64,000 bases of DNA from Thermoguttaceae bacterium. GTDB taxonomy: Bacteria; Planctomycetota; Planctomycetia; Pirellulales; Thermoguttaceae. Under the pieces are notes generated by a model. The model saw only the letters and a list, made by a program, of their open reading frames with translations, made no database searches and had not been told where the DNA came from. Every line of letters begins with the position of its first letter. Position 1 is the stretch's first letter. The position numbers were made by a program, and so were the translations under genes. Below, piece by piece: positions 53,592-63,445 of the stretch. The stretch spans positions 62,001 to 126,000 of the forward strand of contig JAFRAC010000015.1 of the NCBI GenBank assembly GCA_017405595.1. Direction: 5' to 3'.

Positions 53592-55631
53592 TTACTTCGC
53601 GGCAAGCGTCTCTTTGGCGAGTGCGGCGAGATGTTCGGGTGTAAAGCCGAAATGGTTCATCAGTACCCCGGCGGGAGCCGATGCGCCGAACCCTTCCATG
53701 CCGAGGAACCGGCCCTCGAAACCGAGGTAGCGGTCCCACCCCTGGCGGACGCCCAGCTCGGCGGCAACACGCGCTTTCACTTCGGCGGGAAGAACCGATT
53801 CCCTGTATTCGGCCGGCTGGCTTTCAAAGAGCTCCTGGCACGGCATGCTGACCACGCGGACCGCGATTCCCTCGTTTTCGAGCAGGGCGGCGGCCTGCAG
53901 GCAGAGCGAGACCTCGCTACCGGTACCGATCAGAATCAGATCGGGCCGGGCGGCCTTCTCTTTGAGCAGGACATAGGCGCCGCGGCGCGCGCCCGAGGCG
54001 GGAGCGTAAACCGTCCGGTCGATCGTCGGCAGATTCTGGCGCGTCAGGACGAGTGCCGAAGGGGCGTCGGCCGTCTCGAGGGCGGCGCGGTAGACTTCGG
54101 CGACCTCGTTGGCGTCGGCGGGACGGAAAACCCGGACGCCCGGAATGGCGCGCAGCGCGGCCAGATGCTCGACCGGCTGGTGGGTCGGCCCGTCTTCGCC
54201 GACTCCGATCGAGTCGTGCGTGAAGATGAAGAGGGTCGGCAGATGCATGAGCGCGGCCAGGCGGACCATCGGGCGGAGATAGTCGGAAAAGACGAAGAAG
54301 GTGGCGCAGTAGCCGCGCAGGCCCGAAAGGGTGAGCCCGTTGGCGATCGCGCCCATGGCGTTTTCGCGGACGCCGAAATGGATGTTCCGGCCCGCCGCGC
54401 CCGGCGCGAATTCCCCCGCTTCGGGGAACTTCAGGAAGGTGTTGTTCGAAGGCGCCAGGTCGGCGGAACCGCCGACGAGCCACGGAATGCCGGCGGCGGC
54501 CTCGTTCAGGACCTTGCCGCTCGACGCGCGGCTCGCCATCCCTTTCGGGTCGGCGGGAAAGACCTCGACCGCATCGCTCCACCCTTTCGGCAGGGCGCCG
54601 GCCGCGATCAGTTCGAGCTCTTCGGCCATTTCGGGATAAGACGCCTTGTAGCCGGCATAGAGCTTTTCCCACGCGGCAAACGCCGCGGCGCCGCGTTGAC
54701 CGGCCCCGTCGGCAAAGAGGCGGTAGACCTCGGGCTCGGCGCGGAACGATTCGTCTTCGGGAACCCCGTAGAACTTTTTCGCGCCCCGGATTTCGTCTTC
54801 CCCGAGGGGAGCGCCGTGCGCGGCTTCGGTCCCTTCCTTGGTCGGGGCCCCGTAGGCGATACGGCTCTTGACGATGATGAGGGCCGGCCGGTCGGTTTCG
54901 GCCGCGGCGGCGGCAAACGCCCGGCGGAGCGCGGGCAGATCGTTCACGTCATCGACACGCAGAACATTCCAGCCGTAGGCCCGGAAACGGCCGTCGACCG
55001 ATTCCGAGAAAGCCAGGGAGGTGTCCCCCTCGATGGTGATGCTGTTGTCGTCGTAGATCCAGCAGAGATTGCCGAGTTTCAGGTGCCCCGCCAGCGAAGC
55101 GGCTTCGGAAGAGATCCCTTCCATCATGCAGCCGTCGCCGCAAAGCGCGTAGGTGCGGTAGGTGAAAAGTTCGGCGCCGGGCCGGTTGTAGCGCGCGCCG
55201 AGCCAGCGGGCGGCCATCGCCATGCCGACACTCGTCGCCAGACCCGCGCCCAGAGGACCGGTCGTCATTTCGATGCCGGGAACAAGGCCGTATTCGGGAT
55301 GGCCGGCGCAGCGGCTGCCGAGCTGGCGGAACGATTTCAGGTCGTCCATCGTCACCGCCGGTTCGCCGTTCTGGGAAACCCCCGCCAGATGGAGAATCGA
55401 GTAGAGGAGAATCGACGCGTGCCCGATCGACAAAACGAACCGATCGCGGTTCTGCCAGCCGGGGCGCGCCGGATCGTAGTTCAGGACCTCGTTGTACAGG
55501 AGGTAGGCGATCGGCGAAAGCGCCACAGCCGTGCCGGGATGCCCGCTTTTGGCCTTCTGGACACCGTCCATCGACAGAGTCCGAATTGTATCGATCGCCT
55601 TCTTTTCTTGCGGAGTCATCACCAGTGCCAT
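53592..55631 (-). CDS. tkt: transketolase
   Basis: Transketolase moves two-carbon units between sugar phosphates with thiamine diphosphate. The 679-residue protein has the start of the catalytic core KSGHPGTAVALSPIAYLLY, the thiamine-diphosphate motif GDGCMMEGISSEAASLAGHL (about 155-174), HDSIGVGEDGPTHQPVEHL (about 470-488) with catalytic His, and the C-terminal regulatory domain. Length is normal. It leads a unit with apgM; the promoter lies at 55712-55739. Confidence 0.96.
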   Translation of the reverse strand: MALVMTPQEKKAIDTIRTLSMDGVQKAKSGHPGTAVALSPIAYLLYNEVLNYDPARPGWQNRDRFVLSIGHASILLYSILHLAGVSQNGEPAVTMDDLKSFRQLGSRCAGHPEYGLVPGIEMTTGPLGAGLATSVGMAMAARWLGARYNRPGAELFTYRTYALCGDGCMMEGISSEAASLAGHLKLGNLCWIYDDNSITIEGDTSLAFSESVDGRFRAYGWNVLRVDDVNDLPALRRAFAAAAAETDRPALIIVKSRIAYGAPTKEGTEAAHGAPLGEDEIRGAKKFYGVPEDESFRAEPEVYRLFADGAGQRGAAAFAAWEKLYAGYKASYPEMAEELELIAAGALPKGWSDAVEVFPADPKGMASRASSGKVLNEAAAGIPWLVGGSADLAPSNNTFLKFPEAGEFAPGAAGRNIHFGVRENAMGAIANGLTLSGLRGYCATFFVFSDYLRPMVRLAALMHLPTLFIFTHDSIGVGEDGPTHQPVEHLAALRAIPGVRVFRPADANEVAEVYRAALETADAPSALVLTRQNLPTIDRTVYAPASGARRGAYVLLKEKAARPDLILIGTGSEVSLCLQAAALLENEGIAVRVVSMPCQELFESQPAEYRESVLPAEVKARVAAELGVRQGWDRYLGFEGRFLGMEGFGASAPAGVLMNHFGFTPEHLAALAKETLAAK

Positions 55632-55711
55632 AGGGACCTCTTTCGGTTGGCTTTTCGGGAGCGGGGAAAGCTTATTGCCATCTTCGGAGCGTCCGAAAAG
55701 ATGACCGTTTT

Positions 55712-55739
55712 ATCATACCACAGAGGGGGAAAAACGCAA
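55712..55739 (-). promoter_or_regulatory. promoter of tkt-apgM
   Basis: Minus strand TTGCGT (55734-55739), 16 bases, TATGAT (55712-55717), about 75 bases before the start. Confidence 0.55.
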
Positions 55740-55793
55740 GGAGACGCCGGACCCGGCCGGAACGCCGGCGGAAGGGAAACGGCGGCGAATCGG

Positions 55794-55821
55794 TTGATTT
55801 TTTCAAAAAAGATGGTATCAT
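55794..55821 (+). promoter_or_regulatory. promoter of the metal ATPase gene
   Basis: TTGATT (55794-55799), 16 bases, TATCAT (55816-55821), about 70 bases before the start; back to back with the tkt promoter. Confidence 0.55.
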
Positions 55822-55892
55822 ATAAACGCTGTTTTCTTCGATGATGTTCGGAATTTGAATGGGGCAAAGGTTCCCCTTAGAAACGGACCGCA

Positions 55893-57758
55893 ATGTCGGA
55901 AGCGGAAAGGTATATCATCTCCCTCAGCGGAATCCCGATGACCTGTCTTTCGGGAATCATGCTGATCATCAGTTTTCTGCTCATGCGCGGCGAAGAGCCC
56001 CCGAAGTTCGACCCGGCGTGGATCGCGGTCGGGGTCAGCGGCCTGCCCCTTGCGTATCTGGCGGCGAAACGCCTCCTGTTCCAGAAGGGGATGGCGAGGA
56101 TGTCGGTTCCCCTTCTGATCACGATTGCGATGATCGCCTCGATTTCGATCGGGCATTATTTCGCCGCGGGCCAGATCGCCTTCATCATGGCGCTCGGCGG
56201 CCTCTTGGAAAGGAAAACCGAAAAGCGCGCCCGGGCGGGACTGAAAAAGCTCCTGAAACTGGCGCCGGACCGGTGCCGCGTGGTCGGCGGGGAAACCGAA
56301 GAGCTGATCCCCGCCTGCAGGGTGAAACCGGGCGACCGCGTCCGCGTCCTTCCCGGAGAGGCGATCCCGGTCGACGGCCGGATCCTTGCCGGCGAAACTT
56401 CGGTCGACCAGTCGGTCGTCACGGGCGAATCGCTTCCGGCCGACAAGGGGCCGGGCGAGATGGTCTACTGCGGCACGATTAACCGGTTCGGCGCGATCGA
56501 CATCGAAACCCTTTCCGCCGGAAAAGATTCGTCGCTCCAGAAGCTGATCCGCCTTGTCCGCGAGGCGGAATCGCAAAAGGCCCCCATTCAGCGGCTTGCC
56601 GACCGATGGGCGAGCCGGCTGATCCCCGCCGCGCTTCTGGTCGCCGTGCTGGCGTATCTCTTTACCGGCGACATCGTCCGGAGTGTGACCATCCTGGTGG
56701 TCTTCTGCCCCTGCGCGCTCGTTCTGGCGACGCCGACCGCCATCGCGGCGGCGATCGGGCAGGCGTCGAAACACGGCGTCATCGTCAAGTCGGGCGCGGC
56801 GCTCGAGACGATGGGGCGTATTACAAAAATCGCGCTCGACAAGACCGGAACCCTGACAAGCGGCCGCCTTCAGGTGAGCGATATCCTCGTCCTTGCCCCG
56901 GAAATGGACGCCGGCGGGCTTTTAAGGCTTGCCGCCTCGGCCGAAGCGAAAAGCGAACATCCGCTCGGAAAGGCGATCTGCGAAAAAGCCGCGGAACAGC
57001 ATCTTTCTCCCGCCGAAAGCGCCGGCTTCCGCATGCGCGCCGGCCGGGGCGTTTCCGCCGAGGTCGGCGGGGAGCAAATCTTCTGCGGCACCAAAGAGTT
57101 TCTCGCCGAAGAGGGGATCGTTCTTTCCGAAGAGACGCTGGAAAAATTTGCCCCGTTCCGCAGAGAGGGAAAAGCGCTGGTCATCGTCGCCGGCCGGCAG
57201 ACCTGTTTCGGCGCCATCGCCCTTTCGGACACGCTCCGCCCCGAAGCCGCCGGCGTAATCAAGGAGCTCCGGGCGCTCGGCCTGACGCCGGTTCTCCTGA
57301 CGGGGGACCACCGGCTTGCCGCCGACTATTTTGCCGGCCGGCTCGGAATCGGGGAAGTGCACGCCGGACTCCTGCCCGAAGACAAAGTCGCGTTTCTCAA
57401 ACAGGACCCCTCCCCCGTCTGCATGGTCGGGGACGGCGTCAACGACGCGCCCGCGCTCAAAGCCGCCGACGCGGGGGCGGCGATGGGGAGTTTCGGCAGC
57501 GATATTGCCGTGGAAGCCGCCGACATTGCCCTGATGACCGACGACCTGACGCGCCTCGTCTATCTGAAGAAACTGGCCGATGCTACGGTCAAAACGATCC
57601 GCGCCGGTTTCGTCTACGCGATCCTCTTTAACGTGATCGCGATCACCCTTTCGGTCTGCGGCTTTCTGACCCCGACCCTCGGCGTGATCATCCACAACAT
57701 CAGCAGCTGTTTCGTCGTCGGATGCGCCGCGCTGCTTTACGACCGGAAGTTCGATTGA
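55893..57758 (+). CDS. P1B-type heavy-metal transporting ATPase
   Basis: P1B ATPases pump metal ions across the membrane. The 621-residue protein has TGES (177-180), the metal-binding CPC (272-274), the phosphorylation site DKTGT from Asp316, the SEHPLG motif near 349 and GDGVNDAP. It has no N-terminal heavy-metal-binding (CxxC) domain and no His-rich tail. The final membrane segment reads HNISSCFVVG, so the metal (Zn/Cd/Co or Cu) cannot be assigned. It stands alone between tkt and argH. Confidence 0.92.
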   Translation: MSEAERYIISLSGIPMTCLSGIMLIISFLLMRGEEPPKFDPAWIAVGVSGLPLAYLAAKRLLFQKGMARMSVPLLITIAMIASISIGHYFAAGQIAFIMALGGLLERKTEKRARAGLKKLLKLAPDRCRVVGGETEELIPACRVKPGDRVRVLPGEAIPVDGRILAGETSVDQSVVTGESLPADKGPGEMVYCGTINRFGAIDIETLSAGKDSSLQKLIRLVREAESQKAPIQRLADRWASRLIPAALLVAVLAYLFTGDIVRSVTILVVFCPCALVLATPTAIAAAIGQASKHGVIVKSGAALETMGRITKIALDKTGTLTSGRLQVSDILVLAPEMDAGGLLRLAASAEAKSEHPLGKAICEKAAEQHLSPAESAGFRMRAGRGVSAEVGGEQIFCGTKEFLAEEGIVLSEETLEKFAPFRREGKALVIVAGRQTCFGAIALSDTLRPEAAGVIKELRALGLTPVLLTGDHRLAADYFAGRLGIGEVHAGLLPEDKVAFLKQDPSPVCMVGDGVNDAPALKAADAGAAMGSFGSDIAVEAADIALMTDDLTRLVYLKKLADATVKTIRAGFVYAILFNVIAITLSVCGFLTPTLGVIIHNISSCFVVGCAALLYDRKFD

Positions 57759-57782
57759 AGCCGCGCTTCCCCGCAAAAAAAG

Positions 57783-57820
57783 AACAGGCGTTTAGACACC
57801 CATGTGTTTAAACGCCTGTT
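57783..57820. terminator. bidirectional terminator between the ATPase gene and argH
   Basis: A 17-base-pair stem: AACAGGCGTTTAGACAC (57783-57799) with GTGTTTAAACGCCTGTT (57804-57820), one G-T pair, loop CCAT. A-rich and T-rich edges suit both converging genes. Confidence 0.75.
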
Positions 57821-57856
57821 CCTGCGTTTCGCGGAAACCGCGGCGGCCGGAAAGGT

Positions 57857-59269
57857 TCAGCGCTGCAGCTGCTTTTTCCACCAGCGGATCTGCTTTTTGA
57901 CCTCCGCCGGCGCGGTGGACCCGTAGCTCTTCATGGCGCGCACGGCGCCCGCGGCGTCGAGGTAGCGGTACACGTCTTCGCCGATTTCCGGCGCGGCGGC
58001 GCGCATCTCGTCGAGCGGAATTTCGGAAAGGCGGATCCCCCGCTCCATGGCCGAACGGACCAGGCGGCCGACGATGCCGTGAGCGACGCGCTGAGGCACG
58101 CCGGCGCGGATCATGTATTCCATCAGGCTGGTCGCGTCGAGATAGCCGGCGTTGATCCGCGCGGCGATCGCCCCGCGGTTCAGCTCGGCCTGCGCCGCCA
58201 GGGGCGCCGCCAGCTCGAGCGAGGCGCGGACCGTATCGAACGAATCGAAGATCGGTTCCTTGTCTTCCTGCATGTCGCGGTTATACGCCTGCGGCAGCCC
58301 TTTGAGAAGGACCAGAAGCGACTGCAGGTTGCCGACCGTGCGCGCGGTCTTGCCGCGGATCAGCTCGAGCGTGTCGGGATTGACCTTCTGCGGCATGATC
58401 GACGAGCCGGTACAGAACGCCTGCGGCAGCCGGAGAAAATTGAACTCGCACGTCGACCACCAGATCCACTCTTCCGCCCAGCCGCTCAGGTGGATGGCGA
58501 TCTGCGCCAGATCGAACGCGAATTCCGCGGCGAAATCGCGGTCGCCGGAAATGTCGAGACTGTTCCGCCCGACCTGGTCGAATCCGAGATATTCCGCCGT
58601 CTTGGCGCGGTCGATCGGCAGCGACGTGCCGGCGCACGCGGCGGCGCCCAGACTCAGCACGTTGACCCGCTTGCGGCAGTCCAGAAGCCGCTGGCGGTCG
58701 CGCTCGAACTTTTCGCAATACGAAAGCCAGTAGTGGGGCGCCAGAACCGGCTGGGCGCGCTGGGTGTGTGTATACGCGGGCAGAATGACGTCGAAATCGC
58801 GGTCGCAGCGGCTGACGAACGCGTTCTGCAGATCGCGCAGAAGGGCGCAGAGGGTGTCGATCGCGCCGCGCACCCACAGGCGCATATCGGTCGAAATCTG
58901 GTCGTTCCGGCTCCGGGCGGTGTGGAGCTTGCGCCCCGCGTCGCCGAGGCGGCGGGTCAGTTCCGCCTCGATGTGCATGTGGATATCCTCTTTTTCGGTC
59001 GTGAACTCGAACGCGCCGGACTCGATCTCTTTTTCGATCTCCTTGAGGTTTTTCCGGATCAGGTCGAATTCCTTCGGGGTCAGAATCCCGACATCGGCAA
59101 GCATGCGCGCGTGCGCGATCGACCCGGCAATATCCTCCTTATAGAGGCGCTGATCGTACGAAATGCTCTCGGAAAAGAGCTCCATCCGCTTATCGGTCTT
59201 TTCGGTAAAGACTCCGCCCCAGGCTTTTGCGATCCCGTTTTTCGATGCCGTCTTTTTTGCCGCCATCAT
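57857..59269 (-). CDS. argH: argininosuccinate lyase
   Basis: ArgH splits argininosuccinate to arginine and fumarate, the last step of arginine synthesis. The 470-residue protein has the fumarase-family signature GSSIMPQKVNPD (about 282-293) and the typical start KAWGGVF. GGAG lies before two adjacent ATGs (59269 and 59266); the second has better spacing. Length is normal. It has its own promoter and does not sit with other arg genes. Confidence 0.95.
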   Translation of the reverse strand: MMAAKKTASKNGIAKAWGGVFTEKTDKRMELFSESISYDQRLYKEDIAGSIAHARMLADVGILTPKEFDLIRKNLKEIEKEIESGAFEFTTEKEDIHMHIEAELTRRLGDAGRKLHTARSRNDQISTDMRLWVRGAIDTLCALLRDLQNAFVSRCDRDFDVILPAYTHTQRAQPVLAPHYWLSYCEKFERDRQRLLDCRKRVNVLSLGAAACAGTSLPIDRAKTAEYLGFDQVGRNSLDISGDRDFAAEFAFDLAQIAIHLSGWAEEWIWWSTCEFNFLRLPQAFCTGSSIMPQKVNPDTLELIRGKTARTVGNLQSLLVLLKGLPQAYNRDMQEDKEPIFDSFDTVRASLELAAPLAAQAELNRGAIAARINAGYLDATSLMEYMIRAGVPQRVAHGIVGRLVRSAMERGIRLSEIPLDEMRAAAPEIGEDVYRYLDAAGAVRAMKSYGSTAPAEVKKQIRWWKKQLQR

Positions 59270-59342
59270 TTCACTCCAATGATACTGGTCTTGAAACTGT
59301 CAGGGCCGAAAGGATGTTTCAGCCGCCGCTTCCCCGCTTCCT

Positions 59343-59370
59343 ATTATTTCCTTCCTTCTTTTTGCGTCAA
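59343..59370 (-). promoter_or_regulatory. promoter of argH
   Basis: Minus strand TTGACG (59365-59370), 16 bases, AATAAT (59343-59348), about 75 bases before argH; it overlaps the stop of the preceding gene by spacing only. Confidence 0.5.
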
Positions 59371-59382
59371 GACGCCGGGCCG

Positions 59383-61707
59383 CTATCGGGCGGGCCGGAT
59401 TTCGAACGAGTGCCGGCCCGACCCGACACCGGAAATGACGCAGAACCCGCCGGCGACTTGGGGGTCCGCCTCTTCGCGATCGCAAAGAACGGTCTGGTTT
59501 TCCCAGAGATGCGGCAGCGAAACTTCGCTCCGCGTGTTGGCGGGGGTCACCGTCTCGAGCGTGTAGCTCTCGTCGCCGCGGCGGACCGAAACCGAAACCG
59601 GGCCGCGGATCGTCGGCACGACGGCGTCGACTTCGCGGAGCGAGGCGGTCTGGGGTTTGATTTGGATCTCGGCGAATCCGGGGGAAAGGGGTTTCACCCC
59701 CGCAAGGCAGCGCGGAATGATGTTGGCGGGCGCCGCGCCCCAGGCGTGGTTCCAGTCCTGGTTCGGCTTGTAGATGTCGTCCCACGCCTCGAGCGAGATG
59801 GTCGAACCGGCCCGGATCATGTTATACCAGCTCCGCCTGCCGGTATCGGTCATGTAGCGCAGCGGCGTTTCGCCGTCGCTCCCCCGGTAGAGGGCGTCCA
59901 GAAGGAACTGCGAGCCGTAGACACTGCATTTCATCCCGCGCGACTTGATAAAGGCGGCCACGCGGTCGCGGTCCTCTTCCGGAACAAGCCCGAACGCCAG
60001 CGGAAACATGTTCCCGTGAAGCGAGGCGTGTTCGGTTCCGGCGCCGTCGCGGAACACGCCCCGGTCCGCGTCCCAGAACGTGCGCCGGAACGACTCGGCG
60101 AACCGGGCGCGCCGCTCTTCGAACTGTTCGGCGTCGCCGGCCTTTCCGAGGATGCGGGCGAAATCGCACAGCGCCGTCAGCGCCAGATAATGATACGCGT
60201 TCACCACCACATTCTTGTCGGTAAAGACAAAGCCGTCGGTTTCGCCCGACTCGGCGTTCTCGTTCCCGGCCAGCCCCCGGTGCGGCCAGTCGACGATGTC
60301 GCGGATACGGTCTTTCGGGGAATGGATCGCGTCGAGAAACGCGGGGGGCTGCTCGCCGGCCGTGGAAATAAGGCCGTCCTCACCGGCCAGCGCCAGCAGG
60401 GCTTTCGCTTTCAGGTCATCGTACCGCCGCTCCAAAAAACGCGCGTCGCCGGTCCAGAGCCAGTCGTACCATGCCATACAGACCGACTGCAGAATCCATT
60501 CGGTCGGCCAGGTCGGATGGAAGAGGAGGTAATCCTGCGTGAGCCGGGCGAGGGAATATTCCCGGTCGACCGAGTAATACCCGAGCTGGTTGAGAAACGC
60601 GTCCCCCTCGTACGGGATCCGTTCGCGGTCGCCGTCCACAAAAATGCCGGCGAACGAAGTCGCTTTCATCGAATAGCGGCAGAGATCCCAAACCTGGTTC
60701 AGAACGTCGGAATCGGAACGGAAGAAGGACGCCGATTCGTCGAACGGGTAATGCGCGGCGTACCGCCGGATCGCCTCGACGCGCGGCGCCGGGTCGGAAA
60801 ACTCCACCTCGGCGTAGCGGAACGGAAGGAGTTCCCCGATATAGTCGGGGACCAGAACGGCGCCGGGCGACGTGTTCCGCCGGTCGGGCAGATTCTTGAT
60901 CCGGTAGGTCTGGGTGCCCGCCAGAAGGTTCAGGCGGTATTCCCGGTAACGCGTCGAACCGGCGGGATTCCGGTCAACCTGTCCGTCGCGGAGCCTTTCG
61001 CCCAGGCGGACCGTCGCATAGACCGGTTCAGCGGAAAGATCGCGCGTCCCCGGCTCGACGGGATTCGAAATGGTCAGCTGCAGATAGCCGAACGCGTCCC
61101 TGGAGAACCGGTAAAGGTTGCCGCCCTCTCCGGCGGGTTCGGGCGTCTCGGTTTCCAGTACCACGGGATAGCGGCTCGTCGGCCCGTCGAAACTTGTCTG
61201 CGGCGGGTCGGCATCGCCGCGGTCCCAGAGGCGGGAAGCCGTGCGGAAACCGCGCGGCGCCGACCAGGGGGACTCTTCGCCGTTGTTCCAGGTCTGCACA
61301 CGCCAGTAATACACCGTGTCCGGCTGCAGAGGGGGGAAATCGAAGAGGACCGAAACCGACCGTTCCGATTCGACCCGGCCGCTTTCCCAGATCACGTTTT
61401 CGAAACCGGGGTCCGCCGCCAGCTCGAACCGGTACGCCGTCTGAACGACATCGTTTCGCCGGTCGTTCACAATCCACGAGAAGGAGGGGCGCGCCGAGCG
61501 GATTTCGGCGATCTGGACGCGTTCGGCCGTGTCGGTCAGATCGGCGAGCGACAGCTGGCTTGCCAGCCCGCCGATCCAGACAGTATCGGTCCGTTCCAAC
61601 AGGTCGGTCAATAGACCCGACGGCGCGAGGGAATCGCCCGCACGGGAAAGGCCGCAGGCGAAAGCCAGAAAGAGGACGAAAACGGCGGAGGAAAGAAAGC
61701 GTTTCAT
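59383..61707 (-). CDS. exported glycoside hydrolase family 78 (alpha-L-rhamnosidase)
   Basis: GH78 enzymes remove alpha-L-rhamnose from plant and algal polysaccharides and glycosides. ATG 61707 gives 774 residues with a signal peptide (MKRFLSSAVFVLFLAFACG). A fibronectin-like N-terminal domain with YYWRVQTWNNG is followed by the (alpha/alpha)6 barrel with VDGDRERIPYEGDAF (about 360-374), the region of the general acid, and later WDDIYKPNQDWNHAWGAAPA. A C-terminal beta domain ends the protein. It appears to be secreted. Confidence 0.88.
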   Translation of the reverse strand: MKRFLSSAVFVLFLAFACGLSRAGDSLAPSGLLTDLLERTDTVWIGGLASQLSLADLTDTAERVQIAEIRSARPSFSWIVNDRRNDVVQTAYRFELAADPGFENVIWESGRVESERSVSVLFDFPPLQPDTVYYWRVQTWNNGEESPWSAPRGFRTASRLWDRGDADPPQTSFDGPTSRYPVVLETETPEPAGEGGNLYRFSRDAFGYLQLTISNPVEPGTRDLSAEPVYATVRLGERLRDGQVDRNPAGSTRYREYRLNLLAGTQTYRIKNLPDRRNTSPGAVLVPDYIGELLPFRYAEVEFSDPAPRVEAIRRYAAHYPFDESASFFRSDSDVLNQVWDLCRYSMKATSFAGIFVDGDRERIPYEGDAFLNQLGYYSVDREYSLARLTQDYLLFHPTWPTEWILQSVCMAWYDWLWTGDARFLERRYDDLKAKALLALAGEDGLISTAGEQPPAFLDAIHSPKDRIRDIVDWPHRGLAGNENAESGETDGFVFTDKNVVVNAYHYLALTALCDFARILGKAGDAEQFEERRARFAESFRRTFWDADRGVFRDGAGTEHASLHGNMFPLAFGLVPEEDRDRVAAFIKSRGMKCSVYGSQFLLDALYRGSDGETPLRYMTDTGRRSWYNMIRAGSTISLEAWDDIYKPNQDWNHAWGAAPANIIPRCLAGVKPLSPGFAEIQIKPQTASLREVDAVVPTIRGPVSVSVRRGDESYTLETVTPANTRSEVSLPHLWENQTVLCDREEADPQVAGGFCVISGVGSGRHSFEIRPAR

Positions 61708-61771
61708 TTGGGGGGTCGCCTGTACGAAAGGTTGGTCCGGCATCGGTTTCTAAATCAAGGCGCGGGGCGCG

Positions 61772-63226
61772 CTACTCGTCGCCCAGCGTCGCCTTGCGCC
61801 GGAGGATGTGGTGGTAATGCTGGGCGAACCGGTGCGATTCGTCGCGCACGTATTGCAAAAGGCGGAGCGCCCAGGAATCGCGCGAAAGGCGGACCGGTTC
61901 GGACTGGCCGGGAAGGAAGATTTCCTCTTCCCGCTTGGCGAGGGAAAGGATCATGCCCGGCTGCAGCGGCGCGCCCTCGAGTGCGCGGCACGCCGAATGG
62001 AGCTGGCCTTTCCCGCCGTCGATCAGGAGGATGTCGGGGGGCGGGTTTCCCCGCTCCGACTCGGCGAAACGGCGCGAGACGACTTCGGCAATCGAGGCGA
62101 AGTCGTCGACCCCGTCGACCGTTCTGATCTTATAGCGGCGGTACCCCGGCTTAAAGGGATACCCGTCGATGAACCGCACGACCGAGGCGACGGTCTCTTT
62201 CCCGCTCAGGTGCGCGATATCGATTCCCTCGATCACACGCGGCTCCTTTTCGAGCCTGAAGACTTTCCGAAGCCCGCGCAGGCCCCGGCGCGGATCGGCC
62301 TGAAAGACTTCCGGCTGAACGTGGCGGTCGACCGACCCCCGCTTTTTGAGCGATTCGAGCGCCAGAAGCTGGTCGCGCAGCGAAGCCGCCTTTTCGTATT
62401 GGCGCGCTTCGGCGGCGGCCTGCATCTCGCGGCGGATCTCGCCGGTCACCTTTTGGCGCTTTCCGGAAAGGAACCCGCACAGGCGGCGGATATTCCGGCG
62501 GTACTCCTTTCGTGTGATACGTCCGCTGCACGGCGCGCCGCATTCGCCGATCGACGCCAGAACGCAGGGGCGGTACGCCTCGCGGCGCGGGTCGCCGTCT
62601 TTGATCACGAGCCCGCAGGTGCGGAACTGAAAGACCTTCTGGAGCGCGACGAGCGCCCCGCGCAGAAGGGACGCGTTCGGGAACGGGCCGAAAAGGCGCG
62701 TGCCGTGGGAACGGGGGGAACGGGTGATTTCGACCCGCGGATACTCTTCGCGCACCCGCACCTGCAGATAGGGGAACGTCTTGTCGTCTTTGAGGTCGCG
62801 GTTGTATTTCGGCTGGATGTCCTTGATCAGACGCGCTTCGGTCAGGATCGCGTCGACTTCGGTTTCGGTCTCCAAAAAGTCGATGTCGCGGATTTCCCGC
62901 ACCAAGGCGGCGGTGCGGAAATCGGTCATTGCCGGTTTCAGAAAATAGCTCCGCGTCCGCTTGCGGAGGCTTTTCGCCTTGCCGATGTAGATGACCCGGT
63001 CGCGGGCGTCTTTCATGAGATATACGCCCGGCGCGTCGGGAAACCCGCGCGCCTTGCGCGAGGCGGCGCGGTACCCGCGGGCGATCTTCTTCGCTTCCGG
63101 TTCCGAAAGGAACTCGTAGCGGGCCGCCTCGCCGTCGGACTGCGGCTCCGGTCCGCCGCCGACATGTTCGCCGTCGGGCCGGTCGAATCCGGAATCCTGC
63201 TGCTGATCTTGTTCGGACATGCTCAT
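61772..63226 (-). CDS. uvrC: UvrABC excinuclease subunit C, lacking the C-terminal HhH domain
   Basis: UvrC makes the two cuts in nucleotide excision repair. ATG 63226 (or 63220) gives 484 residues. The GIY-YIG domain (GVYLMKD ... VIYIGKAKSLRKR), the UVR motif (KAASLRDQLLALE) and the RNase H-like domain with GIDIAHLSG, LLIDGGKGQLH and DESHRFA are present. The protein then stops at RRKATLGDE, so the helix-hairpin-helix tail of usual UvrC (about 600 residues) is missing. The stop is not a frameshift that I can see. The N-terminal 60 residues are low in complexity. Confidence 0.9.
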   Translation of the reverse strand: MSMSEQDQQQDSGFDRPDGEHVGGGPEPQSDGEAARYEFLSEPEAKKIARGYRAASRKARGFPDAPGVYLMKDARDRVIYIGKAKSLRKRTRSYFLKPAMTDFRTAALVREIRDIDFLETETEVDAILTEARLIKDIQPKYNRDLKDDKTFPYLQVRVREEYPRVEITRSPRSHGTRLFGPFPNASLLRGALVALQKVFQFRTCGLVIKDGDPRREAYRPCVLASIGECGAPCSGRITRKEYRRNIRRLCGFLSGKRQKVTGEIRREMQAAAEARQYEKAASLRDQLLALESLKKRGSVDRHVQPEVFQADPRRGLRGLRKVFRLEKEPRVIEGIDIAHLSGKETVASVVRFIDGYPFKPGYRRYKIRTVDGVDDFASIAEVVSRRFAESERGNPPPDILLIDGGKGQLHSACRALEGAPLQPGMILSLAKREEEIFLPGQSEPVRLSRDSWALRLLQYVRDESHRFAQHYHHILRRKATLGDE

Positions 63227-63373
63227 TTCCACACGAAAGGCGCGCGGCCGGGCGGCAGAGGCCCCCGAAACCGCGCGGCCGGTTTTGTGTATTTTATTCC
63301 TTCCCCCGCCGGCCGGCAAGTGCGTACCGCCGGAAAGGGGGCGCGGCGCCGGAAAACCGCGCGCCGGACGGGG

Positions 63374-63420
63374 CAAAAAAAATCACTTGGAATTCCCGGA
63401 ACCGGAAACTCCAAGTGATT
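63374..63420 (-). terminator. terminator after rpsA
   Basis: AATCACTTGGA (63381-63391) pairs with TCCAAGTGATT (63410-63420); on the minus strand the stem is followed by a run of U's (63374-63380). Confidence 0.85.
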
Positions 63421-63445
63421 CTGGCTTCAAACGCTCTGAAAGAAA

